Assembly: GCA_035949055.1 (NCBI GenBank) | Contig: DASZIO010000051.1 | Span: 1-64,000, forward strand | Source of the DNA: Bog-756 sp035949055 | GTDB lineage: Bacteria; Actinomycetota; Acidimicrobiia; Acidimicrobiales; RAAP-2 | Direction: 5' to 3' | Length of the DNA stretch: 64,000 nt | In this document: positions 15,943-25,750 of the stretch, piece by piece | Layout: the number at the start of each line of letters is the position of its first letter | How positions within the stretch are numbered: the first letter of the stretch is position 1 | The notes under the pieces: model-generated | Told to the model about the DNA's origin: nothing | Seen by the model: the letters and a program-made list of their open reading frames with translations, nothing else | The model's database searches: none | Made by a program: the position numbers and the translations under genes

Positions 15943-17355
15943 ATGATCGACCGACCGTGGACCGGGGACGCCTGCTCGCTGGTAGACGCCTTCCGGGCCG
16001 GGGAGTTGAGCCCCCTCGAGGCCCTCGACGCCTCGTTCGAGGCCGTCGACCAGTCCGGGCTCAACGCCTTCAGCCACCTGGACGTTGACGCAGCCCGCGC
16101 CCGGGCCGGATCGGTCGACGTCTCCCTTCCCTTCGGCGGGGTGCCGATGGGTATCAAAGAGCTCGAGACGGTCGAGGGGTGGCCCTACACCGAGGCCTCG
16201 CTGGTGTTCAAGGACCGGGTAGCCGACCACGACTCGAGCCACGTGGCGCGGCTGCGCGCCGCCGGCGCCGTGCTGGCCGGGCAGACCGCCGCCTCCGAGT
16301 TCGGCGGGATCAACTGCACCCACACCAAGCTGCACGGGACCACCCGGAACCCCTGGGATCCCGAACGCACACCGGGCGGGTCCTCCGGCGGCTCGGCGGC
16401 CGCCGTGTCGGGCGGCCTCCTGCCCGTCGCCAGCGGCGGCGACGGAGGGGGCTCGATCAGGATCCCGGCCGGCTTCACCGGCCTGTTCGGCCTCAAGTCG
16501 ACCTTCGGGCGCATCCCGAAGGGTCCCCGCGCCCTGCAGCCCCCCCTCACCGTGGTGCTCGGGTGCGTGTCCCGCTCGGTGCGCGACACCGCCCGCTGGT
16601 TCGACGTGTGCAACGGTTTCGACCCGCGCGACACCCTGAGCCTGCCCCGGGTGGGCGGATGGGAGGACGGGCTCGACTCCTTCGACCTGGCCGGGAAGCG
16701 GGCGGTGGTGTCGATCAACCTCGGTTCGGCCATCGTCGAGCCCCGGGTGGCCGCCCTGACCCTCGAGGCGGCCGAAGCGCTCATCGCCGCGGCCCGGCTC
16801 ACCCGGGTGGACGTGGCGGTGCAGTTCCCCCCGGTCGGCCTGGAGTGGGCCATGTCCAACATGGTCGGTCTGGTCGGCGCGCTCGGCGACCGCTACCCGG
16901 AGTGCAACGACGACCTCATGCCCGAGATCCAACTGGGCATGAACATCGCCACCCACAATTTCAACGTGCAGACGGCCGGGTCCGCCGAGATGCTCCGGAT
17001 CGACGTCAACGAACAGATGGCCGACCTCTTCGAACAGACCGACTTCATCCTGGCCGCCACCAATCCCGATGTGGCCTTCCGGGCCGAAGGGCCCATGCCG
17101 ACCACAGTCGGCGAGGTCGACCTGGTGGCGGAGTACGGCCTCAACACCGCGCTCGGCAACAACGGTGCCCTGACCATCCCGGCCAACCTGACGGGCAGCC
17201 CCGCCGTCTCCATCCCGGCCGGGACCGTCGACGGGCTGCCCGTCGGCCTACAGGTCATCGGCCGCCACCACGAGGAGCAGCTCCTGCTCGACCTGGCCCG
17301 CGTGGCCGAGCGGGAACGGCCCTGGCCCCTGGTGGTGCCGGGCGCGCCCAGCTGA
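15943..17355 (+). CDS. Amidase signature-family hydrolase
   Basis: A 470-residue amidase. The catalytic triad is Lys in GVPMGIKELE, cis-Ser in GGSSGGSAAAVSGG and the nucleophile Ser in GDGGGSIRIPAGFTGLFGLK. It hydrolyses amides to carboxylic acid and ammonia; aryl and alkyl amides, or aryl-acylamides, are all possible. ATG 15943 starts directly before the first helix and follows the divergent glucokinase start by 70 bases. The luciferase-like oxidoreductase gene follows 35 bases downstream and may be cotranscribed. Confidence 0.9.
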   Translation: MIDRPWTGDACSLVDAFRAGELSPLEALDASFEAVDQSGLNAFSHLDVDAARARAGSVDVSLPFGGVPMGIKELETVEGWPYTEASLVFKDRVADHDSSHVARLRAAGAVLAGQTAASEFGGINCTHTKLHGTTRNPWDPERTPGGSSGGSAAAVSGGLLPVASGGDGGGSIRIPAGFTGLFGLKSTFGRIPKGPRALQPPLTVVLGCVSRSVRDTARWFDVCNGFDPRDTLSLPRVGGWEDGLDSFDLAGKRAVVSINLGSAIVEPRVAALTLEAAEALIAAARLTRVDVAVQFPPVGLEWAMSNMVGLVGALGDRYPECNDDLMPEIQLGMNIATHNFNVQTAGSAEMLRIDVNEQMADLFEQTDFILAATNPDVAFRAEGPMPTTVGEVDLVAEYGLNTALGNNGALTIPANLTGSPAVSIPAGTVDGLPVGLQVIGRHHEEQLLLDLARVAERERPWPLVVPGAPS

Positions 17356-17390
17356 GCTCCCGCCCATATCGTTCAAAAGGAAACCCGCCC

Positions 17391-18266
17391 GTGCGCATCG
17401 ACCTCTGGGTCCCGACCGCCAGTCCGTTCGCCACGCCGGAGCTACTGGCCGTGGTGGCCGACGAGGCCGAGCATCGCGGCGTCGGCACCATCTGGGTGGG
17501 AGAGCACGTGGTGCTGTTCGACGAGTACAGCTCGTCCTACCCCTATGCCGAGGACGGACGCATCCCCGTCCCGCCCGACACCGGGCTGCTCGAACCGTTC
17601 ACCACCCTCTCGTTCCTGGCCGCCCACACCACCACCGTGCGGTTGGGCACGGCCATGGTGCTCCTGCCCCAGCGCAACCCGGTGTACACGGCCAAGGAGG
17701 TGGCCACCCTCGACTGGCTGTCCGAAGGCCGGGTCGACTTCGGAGTGGGAGTGGGTTGGCTCGAGGAGGAGTTCAAGGCGGTCAACGTGTCGTGGCCACG
17801 GCGGGGAAAGCGCACCGACGAGTACCTCGAGGTGCTCCGCACCCTGTGGTGCGACGAGACCTCGGCCTACGAGGGCGAGTTCTACTCGCTCAATCCGTGC
17901 TCGATGTGGCCGAAGCCGGTCCAGCGGCCCCATCCGCCGGTCCACATCGGTGGCGAGAGCGAGGCCGCCCTGGCCCGGGTGGCCCGGGTCGGCCAGGGAT
18001 GGCACACCTTCAACCGGCCGCCGGACGGGCTGGCCGCGCCCCTCGCCACCATCGAGCGGCTGCTCGCCGACCAAGGGCGCTCCCGGGGAGAGCTGACCAT
18101 CACGGTGTGCCCCTACCTGCGCCCGCTCGACGCCGACATCGCCGGCCGCTACGCCGACGCCGGCGTGGACGCGGTGGCCGCCATGCTCCTGCCGTTCGGG
18201 GTCGACGACGTCCGCCGGGGCCTCGAGGGCCTACAGCCCGTCTTCGACCGCGCCGCCCGCAGCTGA
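17391..18266 (+). CDS. LLM-class F420-dependent oxidoreductase
   Basis: A 291-residue luciferase-like TIM barrel. It has IWVGEHVVLFDEYSS at the end of strand 2, VRLGTAMVLLPQRNPVYTAKEVATLD and GRVDFGVGVGWLEEEF, all usual in the actinobacterial Rv-type F420-dependent group, and a late PPVHIGGESEAAL. It transfers hydride between F420 and an unknown substrate. GTG 17391 has AAAAGGAAA at good distance. It probably shares a transcript with the amidase upstream. F420 use is inferred from subfamily resemblance; FMN use cannot be excluded. Confidence 0.88.
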   Translation: MRIDLWVPTASPFATPELLAVVADEAEHRGVGTIWVGEHVVLFDEYSSSYPYAEDGRIPVPPDTGLLEPFTTLSFLAAHTTTVRLGTAMVLLPQRNPVYTAKEVATLDWLSEGRVDFGVGVGWLEEEFKAVNVSWPRRGKRTDEYLEVLRTLWCDETSAYEGEFYSLNPCSMWPKPVQRPHPPVHIGGESEAALARVARVGQGWHTFNRPPDGLAAPLATIERLLADQGRSRGELTITVCPYLRPLDADIAGRYADAGVDAVAAMLLPFGVDDVRRGLEGLQPVFDRAARS

Positions 18267-18290
18267 ACCACGGACGTCGTCGACCCGACC

Positions 18291-18308
18291 GGTGGGGTTG
18301 GCCCCGCC
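18291..18308. terminator. Hairpin between convergent LLM and P450 genes
   Basis: GGTGGGG (18291-18297), loop TTGG, CCCCGCC (18302-18308): a 7-bp stem with one G-T pair in the 65-base gap between two stop codons. Likely bidirectional terminator. Confidence 0.4.
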
Positions 18309-18331
18309 GTCCGGGTCGCCAGGTGCACGGC

Positions 18332-19588
18332 CTAGCCGCGCATGGACACCGGCAACGACTCGAGGCCGCGTAGGACCACGTTCGTCTTGTAGGTCACCTC
18401 GTCGACGGTGACCGCCAGGGCGGGCGCCCGTTGCACCAGGGAGTTGAGCGCCACCTGGCTCTCCATGCGGGCCAGCGGCGCGCCCAGGCAGTGGTGGATG
18501 CCGAACCCGAAGCCGAGGTGTGGGTTCGGATTGCGGCCGATGTCGAAGCGTTCGGGGTCCTCGAACTGCGCCGGGTCATGGTTGCCCGACCCGATGAGCA
18601 ACATGGCGAAGTCGCCTGCCCGGAACTCGACCCCGCCGAACTCGCAGTCCTCGAGGAGGGCCCGGCCGGTGAGCTGCACCGGCGAGACGAAGCGCAACAT
18701 CTCCTCGATGGCGGTGCGGTTGACGTTGGGTTCGGTGCGGAACCGCTCGAGCTGGTCCGGGTGGCGCAGCAGGGCGAGGGTTCCGCCGGCGATGAGGTTG
18801 ACCGTCGTCTCGTGCCCGGCCACCAGCAGCAGGATGCAGGTCGACAGGAGCTCGCCCTCGCTCAGCACGGTGCCCCCGTCTTCGGCCTCGACCAGCCGGC
18901 TGAGCAGGTCCTCCCCCGGAGACCGGCGGCGCTCGGCCAGCAGCTCGAAGAAGTACTGCGAGAACTGGAGGATGGCCTCGCCGCGGGCCTCGATGACCTC
19001 GGGGGTGAGGAGGAAGTCGGGATCGAGGCCGCGGGCCAAGGCGTTCGACCAGGCCTTGAAGCGGTCGTGGTCCTCGTGCGGGACACCGAGCAGGTCGCAG
19101 ATGACCCGAACGGGCAAGGGGTAGGCGAAAGCCTCGACCAGGTCGACCTCACCGGCCTCGATGGCCGCGTCGATCAGCTCGTCCACCACCTGCTGGGTCC
19201 GGGACCGCAGCGAGTCGACGACCTTCGGGGTGAAGGCCTTGGACACCAGCCCGCGCAGCCTGGTGTGGTCCGGCGGGTCGCGGAACAGAAATGGCCGCAT
19301 CTCGAGCATGGCCCGGGCCACCTCGTCGTCCTCGGCGATCGGCGTGCGGAACCCCTCCGGCATCCGCTCGGTGGCCACATTGAGGCTGTCGGAGCTCGAC
19401 CGCCGGTCGCGCAGCACGGCCAGGCAGTCGGCGTGCCGCGCCACCACCCAGAAGCCGAGCTCGTTGCGGTGGATTGGCGCCCGGTTCCGTAGCTCGGCAT
19501 ACAGCGGGAAGGGGTCGCTGGCCCACTGGGGGTCGAACGGGTCGAAGACCGGCCGGGCCGAAGCCGGGTCGGTGGTTGCGGATCTCAC
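18332..19588 (-). CDS. Cytochrome P450
   Basis: A 418-residue soluble bacterial P450. The I-helix LLVAGHETTVNL carries the oxygen-binding Thr pair, the K-helix has EEMLR (ExxR), and the heme loop is FGFGIHHCLGAPLAR with the thiolate Cys. Length and the RDPPDHTRLRGLVSKAFTP segment fit CYP105/107/125-like actinobacterial enzymes; the subfamily cannot be named by eye. It hydroxylates a hydrophobic substrate with electrons from a ferredoxin. No ferredoxin gene is adjacent; the nearest in the window is at 51279. GTG 19588 lies 25 bases after the end of the conjugation operon and is preferred to the longer frame, which would overlap it. Confidence 0.9.
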   Translation of the reverse strand: MRSATTDPASARPVFDPFDPQWASDPFPLYAELRNRAPIHRNELGFWVVARHADCLAVLRDRRSSSDSLNVATERMPEGFRTPIAEDDEVARAMLEMRPFLFRDPPDHTRLRGLVSKAFTPKVVDSLRSRTQQVVDELIDAAIEAGEVDLVEAFAYPLPVRVICDLLGVPHEDHDRFKAWSNALARGLDPDFLLTPEVIEARGEAILQFSQYFFELLAERRRSPGEDLLSRLVEAEDGGTVLSEGELLSTCILLLVAGHETTVNLIAGGTLALLRHPDQLERFRTEPNVNRTAIEEMLRFVSPVQLTGRALLEDCEFGGVEFRAGDFAMLLIGSGNHDPAQFEDPERFDIGRNPNPHLGFGFGIHHCLGAPLARMESQVALNSLVQRAPALAVTVDEVTYKTNVVLRGLESLPVSMRG

Positions 19589-19613
19589 TGTGTCGATCGT
19601 ACCGAGCACCCGG

Positions 19614-21215
19614 TCAGGGGTCGATCCGGGATCGGCGCCCGCGGCGCTCGCTCTTCGTGAGGCGGCTCCGGCGGATCCGGCTTTTCTGATCATTTACGCC
19701 GGGCCGGCCCCGGGCACCACCGACCCCGACCCGGGCCTGGAGCCCGGGGTCGGAATACCAGGGCCGGAGCGCCAGCCGGACCGGTGGCAGGTCGCCGTAC
19801 ACCAGGATGCCCCGACCCGGCCGGGTGCGCCGCAGGGCGTCCGGCGGGGCCAGCCTCCTCGTCGACGGTGCCCTCGTAGTGCTCGGTCCGGCCCGGCCGC
19901 CGCTCGTGGTGGTCGGGATGGCCACCTCCTCCTCACCGATCAGCCGGCTGGCATGGTCCAGCGTGTCGGGGTCCGAGATGCCCGAGAGGAACAGCTTGGC
20001 CCGGTGGTTGTTCACGACCGTGCCGGCCCGCGGCCCGTAGCGGGCGCGGACCTGGGCCAGATCGTGCCAGATGGTCACCAGCTGCACCCCGTGGCCGGCC
20101 GCGGTGGCGGCCAACGCGTCGAGGTCGTTGAGCGGTGCGATGTTGGCCGCCTCGTCGAGGACGAGGAGGAGCGGTGGGTCGAGGGCGCGCCGCGTCATGG
20201 TGACCCGCTCGTACGCCTCCTCCACGATCTGGCGGAGGAGCGAAACGAACAGTGGCGTGAGCCGGCGCTGATCGTGGGCCGGGGCACAGACGTAGAGGGT
20301 GTTGCTCGCGGACAACAGGCGGGCGGCATCCAACGTGGCCGGCGTCGCCCCTGGAGCACCGGCCCGGTCCGCGGTGACCGGGTTGGCGCCGACGAACGGC
20401 TCGAGGACCGTCTCGACCGTGGTGTAGATCGAGCCGCGCTGGCGATCCTCCTTGCTGAAGGTGGAGCGGGCCATGTGCACCGCGTCGGGAACCCCGGCCG
20501 CCACGAGCAGCGCGAGGACCTCTGACTCCTCCTCGGTTCCCACCCAGCGGACGACGTCGTCCATGCCGAGGTGGCCGAAGGCCGCCGCAAACAGCAGCGG
20601 GGCCAGCATTCTGGCGGCCGTGGCGTACCAGAAGTCCCCGTCACTCATCGGGCCGGCGCCGGTCTTGACCACCTCCGTCATGGCGGCGGCCGACCGACGG
20701 GCCCCGGGCCAGGTCCGGGCGGCGGGCAACGGGGACCACGAGACCGAGCCCAGGCCGGTCGACCCGGTGGGGTCGAAGCAGAGGACCTCACCGAGCGAGC
20801 GGCGGTGGCCGATGGTGTGCTCGAGCAGGTCGGTCTTCACGCTGGCGGCGACGACCGCCCCGTCCCAGCCAAGCACGGCCGGCACGGCGAACCCCGAGGT
20901 CTTGTGGGACTGGGTGGGCCCGAAGACGATCACCGACTGGGCCCGCTCGGCGGCCAGCAGCTGCCGCCCGCAACGACCGAGGACCAACCTCCCGGTGGCT
21001 GACCCGCCGCCATCGCGGCGCGCCGGGACGGCCAGCCGTCTGAGGTCACGGGGACGCGCCCACCGCGCCGGATCGGGCTGGCGCCGCTCGGATCGCCGGA
21101 GACCGAGTCGCCCGAGGCCACGCCGTCCGGGACGGGAGGGCCCAGGAGCAGACAGGGCGACCCCGGCCACGGCGAACAACCCGATGACGCTGGCCGTCCC
21201 GGCCACCGAGCTCAC
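19614..21215 (-). CDS. Type IV coupling protein (TraD/VirD4-like ATPase)
   Basis: A 533-residue protein with one N-terminal membrane helix (SVIGLFAVAGVALS). The VirD4-type Walker A is FGPTQSHKTSGFAVPAVL, in which the usual G-x-G-K-S/T is GPTQSHKTS, then SVKTDLLEHT. Walker B is PLLLVLDEAANIAPL, followed by HGVQLVTIWHDLAQ. It couples DNA substrates to the secretion channel during conjugation. GTG 21215 overlaps the stop of the VirB4-like gene by 4 bases. It is the last gene of the five-gene operon, and its 3' end lies 25 bases before the P450 start. The C-terminal tail is basic (RRSRLTKSERRGRRSR). Confidence 0.87.
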   Translation of the reverse strand: MSSVAGTASVIGLFAVAGVALSAPGPSRPGRRGLGRLGLRRSERRQPDPARWARPRDLRRLAVPARRDGGGSATGRLVLGRCGRQLLAAERAQSVIVFGPTQSHKTSGFAVPAVLGWDGAVVAASVKTDLLEHTIGHRRSLGEVLCFDPTGSTGLGSVSWSPLPAARTWPGARRSAAAMTEVVKTGAGPMSDGDFWYATAARMLAPLLFAAAFGHLGMDDVVRWVGTEEESEVLALLVAAGVPDAVHMARSTFSKEDRQRGSIYTTVETVLEPFVGANPVTADRAGAPGATPATLDAARLLSASNTLYVCAPAHDQRRLTPLFVSLLRQIVEEAYERVTMTRRALDPPLLLVLDEAANIAPLNDLDALAATAAGHGVQLVTIWHDLAQVRARYGPRAGTVVNNHRAKLFLSGISDPDTLDHASRLIGEEEVAIPTTTSGGRAGPSTTRAPSTRRLAPPDALRRTRPGRGILVYGDLPPVRLALRPWYSDPGLQARVGVGGARGRPGVNDQKSRIRRSRLTKSERRGRRSRIDP

Positions 21216-22519
21216 CGCCAGGGTTGGGGCCGGTCGTCCGCCATGGCCTGGTCGGTCTCGGTCAACCAACGCTCCCCGGTGGCCAGTTGGTGGTCGACCA
21301 GGAACGAGCGGCGGCCCACTTTCCACAGCGCCATGCCGCGGCGCAGTTGGCTCACCAGCTCAGCCTCGGTGCCGGTGAGCCCCAACAACTCGCCGGTGCT
21401 GGCGACTTCGCCCGGGGACTGCGCGTAGACCACCCTGGTCTCGGAATCGGCCAACAGGCCCTCGGCCAGGTTGACCTGCACCGAGCCCTCGCTCCCGACG
21501 GCGCGGAGATCGGACAGCCGGTGCAGCACCGCCATGTTGGCCACGCCGTGGGCTCGCGACATCTTCCACGAACCCTGGAGCCACCGGGCCACGCCGAGGT
21601 TGGACAGGACGGCCCATGCCTCGTCGACCACCACGATGATCCGGTCCTGGTGGACCGCGCGCACCGCGCTCTGCAGCCAGGCGGCGGCACAGGTCATGAG
21701 GACGCCGAGCGCGGGCGAGTGATAGACGGCCGAGAGGTCGAGCACCACGAGCGGCCCGTCGAGCGTCAACCGCGGCGTGGTGGGCCCGTCGAACATCCCG
21801 CTCAGGTCACCGTGGACCAAGCGGCGGAGTTCCAAAGCGGCGTCCCGGCCGTCCTCGACCAGCAATGCCGGCGTGGTCCGCAGGGCAGCCGACGCGTCTT
21901 CGTGCGGGTCGAGCAGGGCGTCGACCACCTGGGGCAGGGTCGGGGCGGGCATCCCGGAGCGCCCGGCACGGTCCGAGGCGTCGACGATGGCCGCGTCGAT
22001 GGCCGCTCGCTCGCGGGGCCCCAGGTCACGTCCCAGGCAGGCCACGGCCAGCGACGAGGTGAGGGCCACCCGACGTCGAAGGGTGTCATCAGGGCCCGAC
22101 CCGCCCTCCCCCACGGCGTTGTCGCCGAGGTCGCCGGTGTCGAGCGGGTTGAGGCGGATCGAGCCGCCGGGCCGCAGGGCCACCGGCACCACGCCGAATG
22201 CCTCGGCCAGGGGCCCGTACTCGCCCTTTGGGTCGACCACCCAGGCGCGGCGCCCGAAGACGGACTGGCGCCACAGGTAGGACTTCACGAAGGCACTCTT
22301 GCCCCGGCCGATCTGCCCGATGACCACCATGTTGGGGTTGGTAACCACCCCGCGGCGGTAGAGGGCGAACGGGTCGTACACGAACGAGCCCCCGAGGACG
22401 TCCCGTCCGATGAGCACCCCGTCGTGGCCGAGCCCGGCCTCCGCCACCAATGGATAGGCCGCGCACAGGTGCCGGGTGGTGGTCACATGGGCCGGCACCC
22501 GGGGACCGGTTGCCCTCAC
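21212..22519 (-). CDS. VirB4-like conjugation ATPase
   Basis: A 435-residue P-loop ATPase, shorter than the roughly 800-residue VirB4. Here the N-terminal region is carried by the separate SCO6880-like gene upstream. MVVIGQIGRGKSAFVKSYLW is the Walker A, VVDPKGEYGPLAEA follows, and RIIVVVDEAWAVLSN is the Walker B region, with the usual late Gln-containing segment FLVDHQLA. It powers assembly of the mating channel. Start GTG 22519 overlaps the upstream stop by 4 bases; the long open frame beyond is a shadow of that gene. Confidence 0.87.
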   Translation of the reverse strand: MRATGPRVPAHVTTTRHLCAAYPLVAEAGLGHDGVLIGRDVLGGSFVYDPFALYRRGVVTNPNMVVIGQIGRGKSAFVKSYLWRQSVFGRRAWVVDPKGEYGPLAEAFGVVPVALRPGGSIRLNPLDTGDLGDNAVGEGGSGPDDTLRRRVALTSSLAVACLGRDLGPRERAAIDAAIVDASDRAGRSGMPAPTLPQVVDALLDPHEDASAALRTTPALLVEDGRDAALELRRLVHGDLSGMFDGPTTPRLTLDGPLVVLDLSAVYHSPALGVLMTCAAAWLQSAVRAVHQDRIIVVVDEAWAVLSNLGVARWLQGSWKMSRAHGVANMAVLHRLSDLRAVGSEGSVQVNLAEGLLADSETRVVYAQSPGEVASTGELLGLTGTEAELVSQLRRGMALWKVGRRSFLVDHQLATGERWLTETDQAMADDRPQPWR

Positions 22520-24108
22520 GACAACCCGCGTCCGAGGGGCAGCGAGCAGGTGAAGGCCACGTCCTGCTCGCCATAGAGCAGCCGCAGCTCGATCCTCGCC
22601 TGTCCCGCCGCCTGCTCGACGACGGCCCGGGCTTCGATCAGCTCGGCGAGCGTGTCGGCGGTCACTGTCACGTACCCCGAGAACCGGTACTGGGCATGCC
22701 CGACGGCCAGTTCGGCGTCGCGGTCCTCGACACTCTGTTTCTCGCGGGTGTGCCGGGCGGTCACCAGGAAGCCGCCGCGGCGTCGCAGCTCGCTGTCCGC
22801 CAGGTCCGCGGTACGCGACTGGGCCACCTGCCGGGCGGCCCGGCTCGGGCTCACCGGTTCCATGGTCACCGCGATCGAGCGGCGGATCGGCGAGAAGAAG
22901 AGTGGTCCGAGGAAGTCGGGCGTCACGTCCAGGCGCGGCCATTCGGCGATCCAGTAGGTGGCATGCCATGTGTCGTCGGTGTGCACCGCGTCCCACCGGG
23001 GTTCGACGGCCATGGGCCAGGGCCAGTGGGGTGTGACATCGTCCACTCCGACCACGGGACACGGGCGGGCTGACACTCGCCGGGGACGGTCTGAACCTGC
23101 ACCACCAGGGCGGACCGTGGGCGCCATGCTCGCTCCGATCAGTTGGGCCAGCGCCCGCGGACCGACCACGCCCTCGACCTCGACGTCAGCGCCTTCGAGG
23201 GCGCGGCGGAACGAGACCACTTCGCGGGCGAGCACGGCGCCGGCGCCCGGCGTCCCGCCACCCGAGGCCCGGATCGAACGCGACGACCGCGACCGGTGCA
23301 GTGACAGGGCCACCAGCATGCGGTGCCCGCGCGTCGAGGGCGCTGCCTCGGCGATGAGGGACCGGTACGAGCGGCCGGCGGGCGAGTCGGCGCCGACGAC
23401 CGCTCGGGCGTCGCGGTAGCGCCGCACGGCGCTGCCGTCGTCAGGGACGCACGACTCGACCCACTGCAGGCGGTGGACGTCGGATCCTTCACGGGCCAGG
23501 GTCGCCAGCACGCGGGCCCAGGCCGCCACCCGCGAGTCCTGCTCCACCGGACCGAGCAGCGCGAAGCTGTGGCCCGATACTGCCAACACGGCTGTGGCGG
23601 TGCGGGCCGGAGTATCGAAGACGACGGCCATCTCCGGGCCCGACCGGCCGGGTCCGAGCGGGAACCTGTCAAGGGTCAGGCCGCTGAACACGCCCCGCCT
23701 CCCGACGGGCATCTCCCCCGAGCCGTCGGGCGCCTGCACCGCCGGTCTGCACCCTGCACCCGGGCCGACCGTGGCACGGTGCCCCCGTCGCGGCCCGGGT
23801 GCCAGCTGGCGGCGATCCCCGGCCCGGCTGCCCCACAACCAGCGGGCAACCAGTGGCAACCACTGCTCGCCGGTACGCCCGCGGATGGGCCAGAACGCGG
23901 CCGCCAGACCGAGCCCGACGGCCAGCAAGGCCAAGGCGATCCCCCCGACGGACGGGCGGGACCGGACGGCCAGCACCGCCACGACCAGGCTCAGCGCCAC
24001 CACCGCGATCTGGCCGCCGCGCCACCCGGCGATCACCCCGCGCTTCTCGAGGGGCGGGAAGTGGTAACGCGGCCGCTCGGATCGACCCGGTCGGGCCGGT
24101 TCAGCCAT
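22516..24108 (-). CDS. SCO6880-family conjugation protein
   Basis: A 530-residue membrane-anchored protein. The N-terminus MAEPARPGRSERPRYHF then FPPLEKRGVIAGWRGGQIAVVALSLVVAV, with two helices (about residues 25-80), is the layout of the SCO6880 family encoded beside VirB4-like ATPases in Streptomyces and other actinobacterial conjugative elements. The later part (VFSGLTLDRFPLG, RSIRASGGGTPGAGAVL, FTCSLPLGRGLS) resembles the VirB4 N-terminal domain. ATG 24108 overlaps the TrbL-like gene by 8 bases. It is probably the membrane partner of the ATPase encoded next. Confidence 0.82.
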   Translation of the reverse strand: MAEPARPGRSERPRYHFPPLEKRGVIAGWRGGQIAVVALSLVVAVLAVRSRPSVGGIALALLAVGLGLAAAFWPIRGRTGEQWLPLVARWLWGSRAGDRRQLAPGPRRGHRATVGPGAGCRPAVQAPDGSGEMPVGRRGVFSGLTLDRFPLGPGRSGPEMAVVFDTPARTATAVLAVSGHSFALLGPVEQDSRVAAWARVLATLAREGSDVHRLQWVESCVPDDGSAVRRYRDARAVVGADSPAGRSYRSLIAEAAPSTRGHRMLVALSLHRSRSSRSIRASGGGTPGAGAVLAREVVSFRRALEGADVEVEGVVGPRALAQLIGASMAPTVRPGGAGSDRPRRVSARPCPVVGVDDVTPHWPWPMAVEPRWDAVHTDDTWHATYWIAEWPRLDVTPDFLGPLFFSPIRRSIAVTMEPVSPSRAARQVAQSRTADLADSELRRRGGFLVTARHTREKQSVEDRDAELAVGHAQYRFSGYVTVTADTLAELIEARAVVEQAAGQARIELRLLYGEQDVAFTCSLPLGRGLS

Positions 24109-25750
24109 CGCCGTCCGACGCCGGCCAGGAGCCCGATGGCCAGGGCGGGCCGGCGATGAGCCGAGGGCCGAGCTCATCGCGACCCAACCAGGCCGGGGCG
24201 CCGGCTCCGCTGGCCCGCGGCAACCGAACGGGACCACCGGTAGGGCTGTGGCCGGCACCTCCGAGACGAGGCCCCGCCCCTCCCGGGTCGGGAGCAGGTG
24301 AGCCGACCGGTGGGGCCATGGGCGCCAGCGGCCCAGGGGCCGAAGAGAGCCGCAGCTCCCCCCCGGGTGTGTCGTTCGTGCCGCCGGCCGCGCTCGCTTC
24401 GGACCCGTCCGGGCCTTCCAGGTAGTAGCGCGCCAGGGCGGTGGCCCGTGGGTTCACCTCCCAGCTGGGAATGGAGTGTCCGGGTGACTCGGCCGTCCCG
24501 ACCCCGGTCGTCTCGGCCGAGGACGGACCGGGGTCCGGGGTGTCCTCGAACGGGCCCGAGCGAGTCGGCGCCGGGCCGCCGGTGGGACCGGATGGACCCG
24601 ACCCGCCTGCCCGGGCGACCGTCCCCGAGAGTCCTCCCACCGCGCCCGCTCCGGCTCCGAGGGCCTCACCAGCCATCGCGGTCCGCATCGCCACCTGGGC
24701 CAGGCCCCGCACTGGTGCGGCCACCGCCTGGTGGGCCCGGCGACTCACCCCCTCGAGGTGGCCGGCCGCACCCGCCTCGACGAAGGGAAGCAGGCGGAAC
24801 AGGGCCCAGGGCGCCAGGGCGGCCAACAAGAGCAGGGCCGCCCCCCCGAGCACCGCGCCGAACCCGCCCCCGCTCCCCGAGGCGCCCACCGCTCCACCCG
24901 CCCCGACCGGCGCCGAGCCGGTCCCGCCGGCCAGCGCCCCGGCCGCCAGGCTGAGCACGGCCACGATCACGAACTTCCCGAGGATGACGGCGACCAGGGT
25001 GTCGACCAGCCGCCGGCACCAGTGGGCGATGGCCGGCCAGGCCAGGCTGGCGAGGGCGAGTGGGAGGAAGAGCACGGCGACGTACACCGCGGCCGCCCGC
25101 ACCAGCAGCTCGATCCACACCATCACCGCCCCGAACACCACGGCCAGGGCGCCGAGGAACAGGATGAAGGCCGGCGCGCCGGAGCCGGTCGCCTGCGCCC
25201 CCGACAACGCCGAGCTGACCGTGCCCATGAACTGCCCGGTGTCCAGCCCCGCCCCCTGGGACACCGCCGCGCTCATGGCGTCGGTCACCGTCAGACCCAG
25301 CTCCACCAGCTTGACCGCGACCGCCGTCAACAGGATGGCCAACGGCACGTGCACGAGGACCGAACGCATCAGCATCGAGGCGTTCTGGCGGTAGATGGCC
25401 TGCATGATGCCGAGCAGTAGCAACGGTGCGATGACCAAGGCGGCCAACGCCGCCATGGTCTCGTAGTGGGCGGTGAACCACGCGGCGCCGAGGTCGACCG
25501 AAGTCGTCGCACCGATGACCGCGCCGATCTGTTGGAGCAGCCAGGTCGCGCCGGCGGCCACCCAGCTGCCCAGGCCGTTCAGCACACTGTCGACCCCCAC
25601 CCCGGCGAGTTGGGACACGGCCGGCCCGGCCAGGCCACCCACCCCGGATGCCGCCTGACATACGGGTCCGAGCGCGGCCCCACCGAGCGCAGCCGCGGCC
25701 GGCGGGCAGCCGCCTGCCGGGATGGCAGGCACCGCCGCCAGTCCGCTCAC
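24101..25750 (-). CDS. TrbL/VirB6-like polytopic conjugation protein
   Basis: A 549-residue protein with an N-terminal export-like stretch and about six to seven hydrophobic helices between residues 40 and 330, for example AALAALVIAPLLLLGIM and AVYVAVLFLPLALASLAW. A long soluble tail rich in Pro, Gly, Ser and Ala follows. This is the layout of TrbL/VirB6 inner-membrane channel components. GTG 25750 overlaps the TrbC-like gene by 4 bases. The tail after about residue 370 is low complexity and probably disordered, which is longer than in most TrbL proteins. Confidence 0.82.
   Translation of the reverse strand: MSGLAAVPAIPAGGCPPAAAALGGAALGPVCQAASGVGGLAGPAVSQLAGVGVDSVLNGLGSWVAAGATWLLQQIGAVIGATTSVDLGAAWFTAHYETMAALAALVIAPLLLLGIMQAIYRQNASMLMRSVLVHVPLAILLTAVAVKLVELGLTVTDAMSAAVSQGAGLDTGQFMGTVSSALSGAQATGSGAPAFILFLGALAVVFGAVMVWIELLVRAAAVYVAVLFLPLALASLAWPAIAHWCRRLVDTLVAVILGKFVIVAVLSLAAGALAGGTGSAPVGAGGAVGASGSGGGFGAVLGGAALLLLAALAPWALFRLLPFVEAGAAGHLEGVSRRAHQAVAAPVRGLAQVAMRTAMAGEALGAGAGAVGGLSGTVARAGGSGPSGPTGGPAPTRSGPFEDTPDPGPSSAETTGVGTAESPGHSIPSWEVNPRATALARYYLEGPDGSEASAAGGTNDTPGGELRLSSAPGPLAPMAPPVGSPAPDPGGAGPRLGGAGHSPTGGPVRLPRASGAGAPAWLGRDELGPRLIAGPPWPSGSWPASDGDG

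Noticed and set aside
15883..16956. A 357-codon minus-strand frame over the amidase gene
   Set aside because: The amidase triad and signature are intact on the plus strand; the opposite frame has no recognisable domain.
21224..22576. A 450-codon plus-strand frame inside the conjugation operon
   Set aside because: Lies antisense to the VirB4-like ATPase with both Walker motifs; composition is typical of shadow frames.
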